Below are positions 7,853 to 15,791 of a stretch of DNA of 64,000 bases, one piece after another (position 1 is the first letter of the stretch; each line of letters begins with the position of its first letter). The notes beneath the pieces were generated by a model. The model was not told the origin of the DNA. It saw only the letters and a list, made by a program, of their open reading frames with translations, and searched no databases. Origin of the DNA: a virus; IMG/VR virus record IMGVR_UViG_3300037189_020049, positions 1 to 64,000 of that record. One strand, 5' to 3'. Made by a program: the position numbers and the translations under genes.

Positions 7853-8359
7853 ATGTGGCTGTTAAAGTTTATACCTGACTGGTTTTATTACTTTCTTGTA
7901 TTTACTGGATTATTAGGGTATATAGGAAGTGTGATTTTAACATTCATGCCTGTTATAAACTTATATAAGTCAGTTATTAGAGTATGTTCTACTATATTGA
8001 TAATTATTGGTATTTGGTTCATTGGTTTTAACACTGGTTTTAATAAAAACGAAGAAACTTGGCAAACTAAAATTAAAGTAGCTGAAGAAAAAATAAAAAT
8101 CGCTGAGATTAAATCAACTGAAATAAACGATCAATTAAGAATTGCTGCCGAAGAAAATGAAAAATTAAGAAATCAAAAAAATAAAACTGTAATTCAATAT
8201 ATCGATAGTTGGGTTACTAAAGAAATTATAAAAAACGTCGAAGGGCCAGAACGGGTAAGAATAGAAAAAGTTATTGAATATATTGAAAGATGCCCTGTGC
8301 CTAAAGAGTTATTAGATGCTCACAACGCCGCTGCTAAAAACGAAGGGATGAAGAGATGA
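7853..8359 (+). CDS. Inner-membrane spanin (i-spanin, Rz-like)
   Basis: This 168-residue protein has two hydrophobic stretches near the N-terminus (about 5-33 and 42-62), then a long charged coiled coil (about 68-115, KVAEEKIKIAEIKSTEINDQ) and a short C-terminal domain. Its end overlaps the next gene by 4 bases, and that gene encodes a lipoprotein. This architecture and order fit the two-component spanins that fuse inner and outer membrane at the last step of lysis of Gram-negative hosts. Classical Rz has one membrane segment, so the second is a difference. The endolysin follows. Confidence 0.7.
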   Translation: MWLLKFIPDWFYYFLVFTGLLGYIGSVILTFMPVINLYKSVIRVCSTILIIIGIWFIGFNTGFNKNEETWQTKIKVAEEKIKIAEIKSTEINDQLRIAAEENEKLRNQKNKTVIQYIDSWVTKEIIKNVEGPERVRIEKVIEYIERCPVPKELLDAHNAAAKNEGMKR

Positions 8360-8637
8360 AATATTACATTATTTGCCTTTCTCTTTTAGTTGCAGGTTGT
8401 GCAACCCCGGTTCCTATAACACCAAAGTTTCCAGAACCATATTCAATCGGTGTTCAAAAAGAAAAACCAAAATGTCAAGACCTTGCAATACAAGAAGGCG
8501 ATGACATTCCGATTACAGATTTACTAAAAACAATAGTTAATAATTATAAATTGTATCATCAATGTGCTGATTATGTTAATGGCTGGAATAAATGGTACGA
8601 ACAACAACGAGAAAATTTTGAACAATTAAAAAAATAA
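8356..8637 (+). CDS. Outer-membrane lipoprotein spanin (o-spanin, Rz1-like)
   Basis: This 93-residue protein has a lipoprotein signal: MKYYIICLSLLVAGC, with lipobox LVAGC and the lipidated Cys at about residue 15. A proline-rich piece follows (TPVPITPKFPEP), typical of Rz1-type proteins. Two further Cys could form a disulfide. ATG 8356 lies inside the ATGA overlap with the i-spanin. It should be anchored in the outer membrane and pair with the i-spanin in the periplasm. Confidence 0.75.
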   Translation: MKYYIICLSLLVAGCATPVPITPKFPEPYSIGVQKEKPKCQDLAIQEGDDIPITDLLKTIVNNYKLYHQCADYVNGWNKWYEQQRENFEQLKK

Positions 8638-8646
8638 GGTTAACAC

Positions 8647-9273
8647 ATGTCTGAATTTATTTTAACAAAAGAACAACTAGAAAAACTAATGCCAGGTAAT
8701 TCTTATATAAACGAATGGTATGAGGCTTTTTCACAAATGTTACCACAATATGATATCAATACTCCTGAACGTATCGCTGCTTTTATTGCACAATGTGGGC
8801 ACGAAAGTGGAGGATTTAAATTCTTGAAAGAAAATCTAAATTATAGAGCAGAAAGCCTTATGAGAACTTGGCCTTCGCGTTTTCCTACTTTAGATTTTGC
8901 ACGTGAATATGCTCACAAACAAGAAAAAATAGCCAACTATGTATATGCAAATCGTATGGGGAATGGACCCGAAACTAGCGGCGATGGTTGGAACTTTTTA
9001 GGCAGGGGTCTAATTCAACTTACAGGCCGCAATAACTACGAAGCATTCGCTGAGAGTATAGAGACACCGGTAGAAGAAATTCCCGAATATTTAATGACTT
9101 TCGAAGGTGCAGTACAGAGCGCCTGTTGGTTTTTTGAAACCAACAATCTAAACAAATGGGCCGACGCAGGAGACATACTGACTCTTACAAAGAAAATCAA
9201 TGGAGGAACCATTGGATTAGCCGATCGACAAAAACATTACGAACATGCATTACATGTTTTAGGAGTTGATTAA
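8647..9273 (+). CDS. Endolysin, chitinase/lysozyme GH19 type
   Basis: This 208-residue protein shows glycoside hydrolase family 19 features: a helical N-terminus, AAFIAQCGHESGGF with the catalytic-type Glu (about residue 54), NRMGNGPETSGDGWNFLGRGLIQLTGRNNY, and the ACWFFETNNLNKWADAGD segment. Phage GH19 enzymes cut peptidoglycan glycan strands. No signal peptide is seen, so release needs the holin encoded next. It sits between the spanin pair and the holin. Confidence 0.88.
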   Translation: MSEFILTKEQLEKLMPGNSYINEWYEAFSQMLPQYDINTPERIAAFIAQCGHESGGFKFLKENLNYRAESLMRTWPSRFPTLDFAREYAHKQEKIANYVYANRMGNGPETSGDGWNFLGRGLIQLTGRNNYEAFAESIETPVEEIPEYLMTFEGAVQSACWFFETNNLNKWADAGDILTLTKKINGGTIGLADRQKHYEHALHVLGVD

Positions 9274-9298
9274 TAAAAAGTACTGCCAAGGATCAGAA

Positions 9299-9823
9299 AT
9301 GAAAAAAGATATTAAAAAAGGAGATGATTGGATCCAGAAAAAATGGAGACCGGCCATGGCTGTAATGTATATGGTCGTTTGTACTTTTGATTTTATTCTA
9401 TTTCCAATAATGTTTACAATAGTTCAGTTTTGGGAGGTTCAGGCAGTAAACGATGCATTTAGACAATGGCAACCTATCACATTATTAGGTGGCGGTTTAT
9501 TTCATGTTGCAATGGGAGCAGTATTAGGAGTAACTGCTTGGAGCAGAGGACAAGAAAAAATTGCAGGAGCCTCAACAAATTTAGGAGTAACACAAATTGG
9601 ATACCATACACCAACAAGCATGTCTGCAACACCTAGCCAAACTTCGTATGGCGGATTCGACAATACCGCCAACAATAATTTTTCAACACCAACATATTCA
9701 TCAAATCAAACATACACAAGAAACACACCAAGAGGAACAGAAAATTATTCAGGATTTACAGAAGTGAGCACTAGTGTTAACAGAAAAAAAGCACCTATAC
9801 AACCTGACGATCCTGCTATCTAA
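9299..9823 (+). CDS. Holin-like membrane protein
   Basis: From ATG 9299 (AAGGA 6-7 bases upstream) the protein has 174 residues. A TTG at 9266 would add 11 residues inside the endolysin end and is less likely. The first part (DWIQKKWRPAMAVMYMVVCTFDFILFPIMF, then FRQWQPITLLGGGLFHVAMGAVLGVTAW) is the 3-TM phage holin type, with two or three membrane helices. The rest is a long Thr/Ser/Asn-rich tail of about 80 residues, unusual for a holin and possibly a timing or protein-contact element. Confidence 0.75.
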   Translation: MKKDIKKGDDWIQKKWRPAMAVMYMVVCTFDFILFPIMFTIVQFWEVQAVNDAFRQWQPITLLGGGLFHVAMGAVLGVTAWSRGQEKIAGASTNLGVTQIGYHTPTSMSATPSQTSYGGFDNTANNNFSTPTYSSNQTYTRNTPRGTENYSGFTEVSTSVNRKKAPIQPDDPAI

Positions 9824-9832
9824 GGAGCAAAC

Positions 9833-10036
9833 ATGAAGTCATTTATATCATTATTAGTCATTATCGCACTAGTTGGTACAGCATATGCCGAAGTCAAAGA
9901 AAAACAAATATGTAAAGATAAAAAAGATAAAGCAGGTAATGTAATTAAAGATAAACAAGGAAAATCTGTGCAAACTTGCAAAACTATTAAAGTTCGAAAA
10001 AAAGCAGAAGGTACAAAAATTCCTGAAAAAAAATAA
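9833..10036 (+). CDS. Small secreted lysine-rich protein
   Basis: The 67 residues begin with a Sec signal peptide: MKSFISLLVIIALVGTAYA, with cleavage expected after AYA at about residue 19. The mature part is nearly half Lys and holds two Cys (QICKDK, QTCKT), so it would act in the periplasm, perhaps with one disulfide. AAGGAGC stands before ATG 9833. It ends the lysis operon. A lysis-related role is only suggested by position. Confidence 0.65.
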   Translation: MKSFISLLVIIALVGTAYAEVKEKQICKDKKDKAGNVIKDKQGKSVQTCKTIKVRKKAEGTKIPEKK

Positions 10037-10038
10037 TC

Positions 10039-10067
10039 TTGACAAATTGCTTGTAATAGGGTAAAAT
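10039..10067 (+). promoter_or_regulatory. Sigma70-type promoter, TTGACA-17-TAAAAT
   Basis: The -35 TTGACA at 10039-10044, 17-base spacer and -10 TAAAAT at 10062-10067 are close to consensus. The start would fall near 10074, giving a leader of about 6 bases before ATG 10080 and no room for a ribosome site. Confidence 0.8.
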
Positions 10068-10079
10068 AACAAACTTATT

Positions 10080-10910
10080 ATGAGTAATTTATATTCAATC
10101 CTCGGCGTCGACCGATCTGCAAGTGCAGAAGAAATAAAACATGCCTATCGAAAGCTGGCAGGAAAACATCACCCTGACCGTGGCGGTGATACTAAGACTT
10201 TCCAAGAAATTCAAGCAGCATATGACACATTGAGTGATCCTAGTAAACGAGCTGCATACGATAATCCTCAACCCCAAGGATTTCCGGGCGGATTCCATTT
10301 TCAGGGAGGAATGCCGCCCGAATTCGAAGAAATCTTTTCGCACTTTAATCAAACATTCGGTGGAGGATTTCATAGACCTACTAGGAATAAAAATCTTAAC
10401 ATTCAGGCTGCAATAACTCTCGAAGAAGCTTTTCACGGAAAAGAAATATTTGCACAAGTTCCTTTACCTAGTGGAAAAACTGAATCTTTACAAATAAAAA
10501 TTCCACCCGGAATACATGCTGGTTCTACATTAAGATTGGCCGGAGTCGGGGATAACTCTATACCAAATGTTCCCAGAGGAGATATTTATCTAAATGTTAT
10601 AGTGCATGAACATCCAGAATTTATTAGAAATGGTAACGACCTAATTAAAAATATCGACATAAATTGTCTTGACGCTATCATTGGAACAAAGGTAATTATA
10701 GATACTATCGACGGTAAAAAATTAGAAACAAGTATCCCTCCCGGTACTCAACATGGCAGAATATTTGCATTCCATGGCTACGGTATGCCTAATATAAATG
10801 ACTCAAGAATGCGTGGACGTTTCTTGATAACAGTTAATTTGGTTGTACCTACTAACTTATCTCAAGAAAAGCAAGAACTTATCAAAACCATTTTAAAAGA
10901 AAATGTTTAA
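10080..10910 (+). CDS. DnaJ/CbpA-like co-chaperone
   Basis: This 276-residue protein has an N-terminal J domain with YSILGVDRSASAEEIKHAYRKLA and the HPD motif at residues 31-33. A Gly/Phe-rich linker (about 68-105) and two C-terminal substrate-binding beta domains (IPPGIHAGSTLRLAGVGD; IPPGTQHGRIFAFHGYGMP) follow. No Cys-rich zinc domain is present, so it is of class II, like CbpA. It should stimulate host DnaK. It has its own strong promoter and overlaps the deformylase gene by 8 bases. Confidence 0.9.
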   Translation: MSNLYSILGVDRSASAEEIKHAYRKLAGKHHPDRGGDTKTFQEIQAAYDTLSDPSKRAAYDNPQPQGFPGGFHFQGGMPPEFEEIFSHFNQTFGGGFHRPTRNKNLNIQAAITLEEAFHGKEIFAQVPLPSGKTESLQIKIPPGIHAGSTLRLAGVGDNSIPNVPRGDIYLNVIVHEHPEFIRNGNDLIKNIDINCLDAIIGTKVIIDTIDGKKLETSIPPGTQHGRIFAFHGYGMPNINDSRMRGRFLITVNLVVPTNLSQEKQELIKTILKENV

Positions 10911-11418
10911 CATAATAAAATTCCCAGATCCTTTTTTAAGTAAAAAATTACCAGAATTTGATTTTGCAAATCCCATTATGGATCCAGAATTAATTGAAAA
11001 AGAAATGCTAAAGACCATGTACGCGGCCAAGGGCATAGGGTTAAGTGCAAATCAAGTAGGATTAAATGCCAGAGTGTTTGTGATGGGACATACAGATAAT
11101 CCCGATGCCGGAAAAGCATTCTTCAATCCAATGATTATCGAAACTGTTGATACACTAGACACATGGGAAGAAGGTTGCTTGAGCTTCGATGGAATATTTG
11201 TTAGCATTAAACGTCCTAAAAAAATACTTGCAAGATGGCAAAATACCAAAGGTGCGTGGGAACAAAGCGAATTTGATGGATATCACTGTATTTGTTTCTT
11301 GCACGAATTGGATCATCTCGAAGGCATTACATTTAAAGATAGAACTAGCACACTTCGGTGGGCACTTGCAGTGAAAAAAAGTAACAAAGAAAGAAGGCTA
11401 CATGGTAGAACCAAATAA
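10903..11418 (+). CDS. def: Peptide deformylase
   Basis: This 171-residue protein has all three deformylase motifs: GIGLSANQVG (44-53), EEGCLSF (89-95, the Cys binds the metal) and HELDH (134-138, catalytic Glu and two metal His). It removes formyl groups from the N-termini of new proteins. Phage deformylases are known in marine T4-like phages, where speeding turnover of host photosystem proteins has been proposed; no photosynthesis gene is seen here. It overlaps DnaJ-like and ClpA-like genes on either side. Confidence 0.93.
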   Translation: MFNIIKFPDPFLSKKLPEFDFANPIMDPELIEKEMLKTMYAAKGIGLSANQVGLNARVFVMGHTDNPDAGKAFFNPMIIETVDTLDTWEEGCLSFDGIFVSIKRPKKILARWQNTKGAWEQSEFDGYHCICFLHELDHLEGITFKDRTSTLRWALAVKKSNKERRLHGRTK

Positions 11419-13663
11419 AGATCTAGAAGAAATTTTTGAAAATGCTATCATATTGGCTATTCAGAATCAACATGAATATATAACACTCGAACATTTTTTA
11501 TATGCCTTGTTGGATAACGAAAACTTTTCTTCAATATTGACTGAGTTTGGTACAAACGTTTCCGATTTAAAATCAGACGTTGAATCTTATATCAATCAGT
11601 CGTTGACTGAAATTATTAACCCTCTTTCCAAGAAACCTAAGAAAACTAATACTGTTGATAAGGTTTTAAATAGAGCATTTACAAAAGTCATTTTTGATGG
11701 CAAACATACCATTGAACCTGTTGATTGTTTCATTAGCATGTTTTCTGAGAAAAAATCACATGCATATTTCTTTATTAAAAAGGCAAATATTGATAAAGAA
11801 AAGTTTATGTCATTTATTAAACAAGACTCCGACGACGAAGATAATAATGATAATCAACCTCAATCGGATCAACTCGAAAAAGTCATCTTACAATATTGCA
11901 CAGATTTAACTGCTAAAGCTAAAGATAAAAAAGTCGATCCTGCTATTGGTCGTGATAAGGAAATTAGCGAAATCCAATTAGTACTAGCTAGACGATCTAA
12001 ATCAAATGCTATTTTAATTGGTGACCCTGGAGTTGGAAAGACAGCGATTGCCGAAGGTATCGCCAGGAAAATCATCGACGGTGAAGTTCCAAAATTTATT
12101 CAAGAACACACTGTTTACAGTTTAGATATTAGCGCATTATTGGCCGGATCAAAATATCGTGGTGATTTTGAAGAACGTCTTAAAATGGTCATAGCTGCAC
12201 TAGAGAAGAAAGAAAAATGCATATTGTTCATTGACGAAGCACATATGATGAACGGTGCAGGTGCTAACTCTGGCAGTAGCAATGATATGAGCAACATGTT
12301 AAAATCTACTCTAAGTAGAGGCTCTATAAAAGTTATTGCTAGCACAACATGGGAAGAATATCGCAAACACTTTGAAAAAGATCGTGCGTTGATGCGACGT
12401 TTTCAAAGAATCGTCATAGATGAACCTGACCAATATACGGCTATCAAGATTCTCAAAGGTATTAAAAAATATTACGAAAAGTTTCACAAGGTTAAAATTA
12501 CAAATCAAGCCGTTATCGATGCTGTAAAATACAGTTCAAAATATATTGCCGATAAAAAATTACCAGATAAGGCAATTGACCTATTGGATTGTGCATGTGC
12601 TAGATTTAAAGTCAGAGACGAGGAAAACGGTACTGTAGATCACGATGAAATTCTTTTCGAAGTTTCTAAGATGACTAAAATCCCCGTTAGTCAAATGAAC
12701 GAAAAAGATTCAAACGTCTTAGAAAAATTAGAAAAGAATATGCGTTCATATGTATTCGGGCAAGACAATGCCTTAGATGCATTATTGGATAAAATATTCA
12801 TTGCAAGGGCAGGTCTAAAATCATTGAATCGCCCTGTCGGAAACTTTCTTTTTGTTGGTCCTACAGGTGTAGGAAAAACAGAAACAGCAAAACAACTTGC
12901 AGCAAATCTCAATATTGAATTGGTCCGCTTTGACATGAGCGAGTATCAAGAAAAACATAGTATCTCAAAGCTTATCGGAGCTCCTCCGGGGTATGTTGGC
13001 TACGAAGACAATGCAGGACAGTTGATAACTGAAATACAGAAAAAACCAACTGGTATTTTTTTGTTAGACGAAATCGAAAAGGCTCATCCCGATGTTCTAA
13101 ATGTATTGCTGCAATTAATGGACAATGGTTTTGTTACAGGAAGCAACGGAAAAACTGCCGATGGTAGAAATATTATACTAATAATGACCAGTAACTTAGG
13201 TGCTAGCGATTCGGAGAAAAACTCCATTGGATTTAACTCCTTAGAAAAAGAAGGTGAACATACTAGTGCAGTGAATCGATTCTTTGCACCAGAATTTAGA
13301 AATAGACTCGATGCTATTATTAAATTCGGTAATCTAGAAAAGACCACTATGGTGAAAATTGTTAAGAAATTTGTTGACGATCTGAATCAATTGGTAAAGG
13401 ACAAGAACATTCACCTTCAGTTAGATAATGCCGTTATTGATTATCTAATTGAAAAAGGATTTGACCGCAAAATGGGTGCAAGACCTTTACAGCGAGTAAT
13501 CGACGATCAAATCAAACGTCCTCTAAGTAAAGAAATCTTATTTGGAAAATTAGTAAATGGTGGATCAGTGTCTGTTAACTTAGAAAAAAATACATTAAAA
13601 TTAAATATAGCCGAAATTTTGCCCATTAAAGGAGTTAAAAATGTTGCAGAAACTGAAAACTAA
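11402..13663 (+). CDS. clpA: ClpA-like AAA+ unfoldase
   Basis: This 753-residue Clp/Hsp100 protein has an N domain (EYITLEHFLYALLDNE), a first AAA+ module with Walker A GDPGVGKT (207-214) and Walker B FIDEAH (about 276-281), and a second with GPTGVGKT (486-493) and LLDEIE. There is no long ClpB middle domain, so it matches ClpA in length (758). NSIGF at 608-611 sits where ClpA has its ClpP-binding IGL loop, so docking on host ClpP is plausible. Overlaps of 17 bases upstream and 23 downstream point to one operon. Confidence 0.92.
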   Translation: MVEPNKDLEEIFENAIILAIQNQHEYITLEHFLYALLDNENFSSILTEFGTNVSDLKSDVESYINQSLTEIINPLSKKPKKTNTVDKVLNRAFTKVIFDGKHTIEPVDCFISMFSEKKSHAYFFIKKANIDKEKFMSFIKQDSDDEDNNDNQPQSDQLEKVILQYCTDLTAKAKDKKVDPAIGRDKEISEIQLVLARRSKSNAILIGDPGVGKTAIAEGIARKIIDGEVPKFIQEHTVYSLDISALLAGSKYRGDFEERLKMVIAALEKKEKCILFIDEAHMMNGAGANSGSSNDMSNMLKSTLSRGSIKVIASTTWEEYRKHFEKDRALMRRFQRIVIDEPDQYTAIKILKGIKKYYEKFHKVKITNQAVIDAVKYSSKYIADKKLPDKAIDLLDCACARFKVRDEENGTVDHDEILFEVSKMTKIPVSQMNEKDSNVLEKLEKNMRSYVFGQDNALDALLDKIFIARAGLKSLNRPVGNFLFVGPTGVGKTETAKQLAANLNIELVRFDMSEYQEKHSISKLIGAPPGYVGYEDNAGQLITEIQKKPTGIFLLDEIEKAHPDVLNVLLQLMDNGFVTGSNGKTADGRNIILIMTSNLGASDSEKNSIGFNSLEKEGEHTSAVNRFFAPEFRNRLDAIIKFGNLEKTTMVKIVKKFVDDLNQLVKDKNIHLQLDNAVIDYLIEKGFDRKMGARPLQRVIDDQIKRPLSKEILFGKLVNGGSVSVNLEKNTLKLNIAEILPIKGVKNVAETEN

Positions 13664-14321
13664 TCGCCTGTTTTACGGAAAATATCCGTATAAGATATCG
13701 TGCAATTTTGGTACTAGCCATGCAGTTACATATAATATTAGACGACTCCGACACGAGCCTCAAATATTGCCTCAAATATTAAAATGTAAGCACTCCTTAG
13801 AATTAAAGAACATTCTACAAAAATTTCAACCTATATATCAAGATAAAAATTCGCACATACGAATTGAACATCCTTGTGTTAATGTATTTTTACAAAATAA
13901 AGAAGAGTATGATAATGTTTACAATCGGTTAAAAGAACATGTAGTAAGTGTTACAGAACCTGCCTCCGATATTGAATTAAATGTAATTTCCGATAAAAAA
14001 CGAATTCTGTGCGATAAACTTCCGCGAGGCAAATATCAATTTAAAGTGTGTTACAAAGGTAATACTCCTTTTGATATCAAGAAAAATATATGTACATGGG
14101 TTGATAAAAATCAAGATAAGGTTTTTTTAACTCCGGTAAACTTATCATTTTTTAAGACAATAAACTTTTCTTTTCATAGTCAATATATCTATGTAACTGA
14201 CTCGAAGACGTTATTAATGCTTTCTCTTATAAGTAATGCATATATTTCAGATGTACACGAATATATCGTTAGATCTAGCATAAATACGGATAATAACCGA
14301 GAAACATTATGTCCGCCTTGA
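13641..14321 (+). CDS. Unknown protein after ClpA-like gene
   Basis: This 226-residue basic protein has GGAG before ATG 13641 and starts inside the ClpA-like gene. The N-terminus (NRLFYGKYPYKISCNFGTSHAVTYNIRRLRHEP) and a later PRGKYQFKVCYKG are the most patterned parts. It lacks membrane segments or a motif I recognise. Its place in the chaperone operon might mean a substrate adaptor, but nothing in the sequence shows this. Confidence 0.5.
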   Translation: MLQKLKTNRLFYGKYPYKISCNFGTSHAVTYNIRRLRHEPQILPQILKCKHSLELKNILQKFQPIYQDKNSHIRIEHPCVNVFLQNKEEYDNVYNRLKEHVVSVTEPASDIELNVISDKKRILCDKLPRGKYQFKVCYKGNTPFDIKKNICTWVDKNQDKVFLTPVNLSFFKTINFSFHSQYIYVTDSKTLLMLSLISNAYISDVHEYIVRSSINTDNNRETLCPP

Positions 14322-14713
14322 GCCAAACACTATCATTTACTCCAACCCATACACCTATTACTACTAGCACAACTGCGGTGGTATACCCAAATACTGCAAC
14401 ACAAACTTTATCGTTTGTAAGCGGAAAACTAAAAGGTGACGGTTATTTTAGTGGAAGCGACGGCTTTCATTCTGTGCAATATACTGCAAATTCTGATTTC
14501 TACGGTACAATAACAATGCAAGCTACATTGGCTAGTAATCCCGTGGAAGCAGACTGGTTTAATGTATCGAATACCAGTGTAACATATACCCCACTGAATG
14601 TAAGAAATACATCAACAGTTGATTTATTTAATTTTGTCGGCAATTTTGTTTGGGTTAGAGGACAAGTATATATTAATGACGGTGCCGTAATGAACATACT
14701 TTATAATCACTAA
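14309..14713 (+). CDS. Probable virion structural protein, beta-rich
   Basis: This 134-residue Thr/Ser/Asn-rich protein has beta-strand patterns typical of phage surface domains: TQTLSFVSGKLKGDGYFSG, DGFHSVQYTANSDFYGTITM, QATLASNPVEADWFN, and NFVWVRGQVYIND. The shape suits a head decoration, collar or tail-tip domain. It overlaps the previous gene by 13 bases and precedes a late-type promoter. The exact virion location is not readable. Confidence 0.55.
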   Translation: MSALSQTLSFTPTHTPITTSTTAVVYPNTATQTLSFVSGKLKGDGYFSGSDGFHSVQYTANSDFYGTITMQATLASNPVEADWFNVSNTSVTYTPLNVRNTSTVDLFNFVGNFVWVRGQVYINDGAVMNILYNH

Positions 14714-14734
14714 TTTTTCAAATAATAAAAAAAG

Positions 14735-14742
14735 CATAAATA
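14735..14742 (+). promoter_or_regulatory. T4-late-like promoter element (CATAAATA)
   Basis: CATAAATA lies 22 bases before the ATG at 14765, with AGAGGA between as ribosome site. Confidence 0.55.
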
Positions 14743-14764
14743 CTCGATAGAGGAAATATTTCAT

Positions 14765-15370
14765 ATGCATATTATCGATTTGTTAAGAGAATCAAACGTA
14801 CTAGATCACGAAATAGTCGAAGGTGATTACTTTGATATAGAACTCGATAATTTAATTATCGAGACTTCTGTTATTAAAGTTTTATCAGACGGAATTTTAA
14901 TCGAAGCAGACGATACTGCTATGGCCTATCTAGGAATAAACGAAGATCAACATTCAGAAAAAATCGAGGCATACGGTTACAAATACGACAGAAATGACCG
15001 TCGTATTGTTTGGAGGAAAATATTTCCAAATGAAGATGCATTAAATAAATGGGCCGACAGAAATAATGCCACAGTATTAGGTACCAGAAGTGCTGATAAA
15101 CCTAGTGAAAGTGTAGAATTAGCATTAGAGGCAGAATATCAAGGACGTAACGTGCCATTGGGTAAACCAATGAAGGGGGATGTAAAAAAATCCAAAGTGT
15201 ATGTCAAGGGACCGAGCGGTCGTGTAGTAAAAGTAAATTTTGGCGATAAGAAAATGAAGATTAAAAAATCAAACCCTGCTCGTAGAAAAAGTTTTAGAGC
15301 TCGTCATAATTGTGCTAACCCAGGACCGAGACATAAAGCTCGTTATTGGTCATGTCGCGCCTGGGAATAA
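14765..15370 (+). CDS. Small protein with basic Cys-containing C-terminal tail
   Basis: This 201-residue protein is acidic in the N-terminal half and strongly basic at the end. The N-terminus MHIIDLLRESNV resembles the short leader of T4 internal head proteins. The C-terminal 55 residues (VYVKGPSGRVVKVNFGDKK, NPARRKSFRARHNC, RYWSCRAW) form a compact tail I associate with several unrelated phage proteins. Its two Cys, His and Arg-rich make-up could bind DNA or metal. The late-type promoter favours a virion role. No function is established. Confidence 0.6.
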   Translation: MHIIDLLRESNVLDHEIVEGDYFDIELDNLIIETSVIKVLSDGILIEADDTAMAYLGINEDQHSEKIEAYGYKYDRNDRRIVWRKIFPNEDALNKWADRNNATVLGTRSADKPSESVELALEAEYQGRNVPLGKPMKGDVKKSKVYVKGPSGRVVKVNFGDKKMKIKKSNPARRKSFRARHNCANPGPRHKARYWSCRAWE

Positions 15371-15373
15371 CAT

Positions 15374-15739
15374 ATGAAATTACTAGAATTTTTCGGAAGA
15401 TCACATACACCAAAGACTTCTTCGGAGAAAAGCGAAGAAAAGTTTGCTAAAGATGATCTATTTTGGTCAATAGTAGATAACGACGAGCTATATAAGAAAC
15501 ATTTCTTTCCGCTTGCAAGAAAAATGAAAACCGAAGGCAAGTATACCAGAGAAAGTATTATTAAAAAATTCTTACCTATGGTTAATCAAGGTTGTATGGA
15601 TTTTGCTAAAAAAGAAAAAATATTTGGAAAACCTTCAAAACTGTTTTCAATTGAACTACGCGAAGAAATGTGTGAACGTTTATATGACCACTTTTGCGAC
15701 GACGTAAAGAAAAACATATATAATCTCGGTGACGATTGA
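15374..15739 (+). CDS. Hypothetical small protein
   Basis: This 121-residue protein follows its neighbour by 3 bases and is likely co-transcribed from the late-type promoter at 14735. It begins MKLLEFFGRSH, similar in pattern to the N-termini of other small proteins nearby. The rest is mainly helical and charged (FFPLARKMKTEGKYTRESIIKKFLPMV). No membrane segment or known motif. Confidence 0.55.
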   Translation: MKLLEFFGRSHTPKTSSEKSEEKFAKDDLFWSIVDNDELYKKHFFPLARKMKTEGKYTRESIIKKFLPMVNQGCMDFAKKEKIFGKPSKLFSIELREEMCERLYDHFCDDVKKNIYNLGDD

Positions 15740-15764
15740 CATTCCTACTATAATTTGCTATAAT
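15736..15764 (+). promoter_or_regulatory. Consensus sigma70 promoter, TTGACA-17-TATAAT
   Basis: Both hexamers are perfect and the spacer is exactly 17 bases (-35 at 15736-15741, -10 at 15759-15764). It should drive the nucleotidyltransferase operon starting at 15792. Confidence 0.88.
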
Positions 15765-15791
15765 ATGTGACTAACATATTAAAGTGACTAT

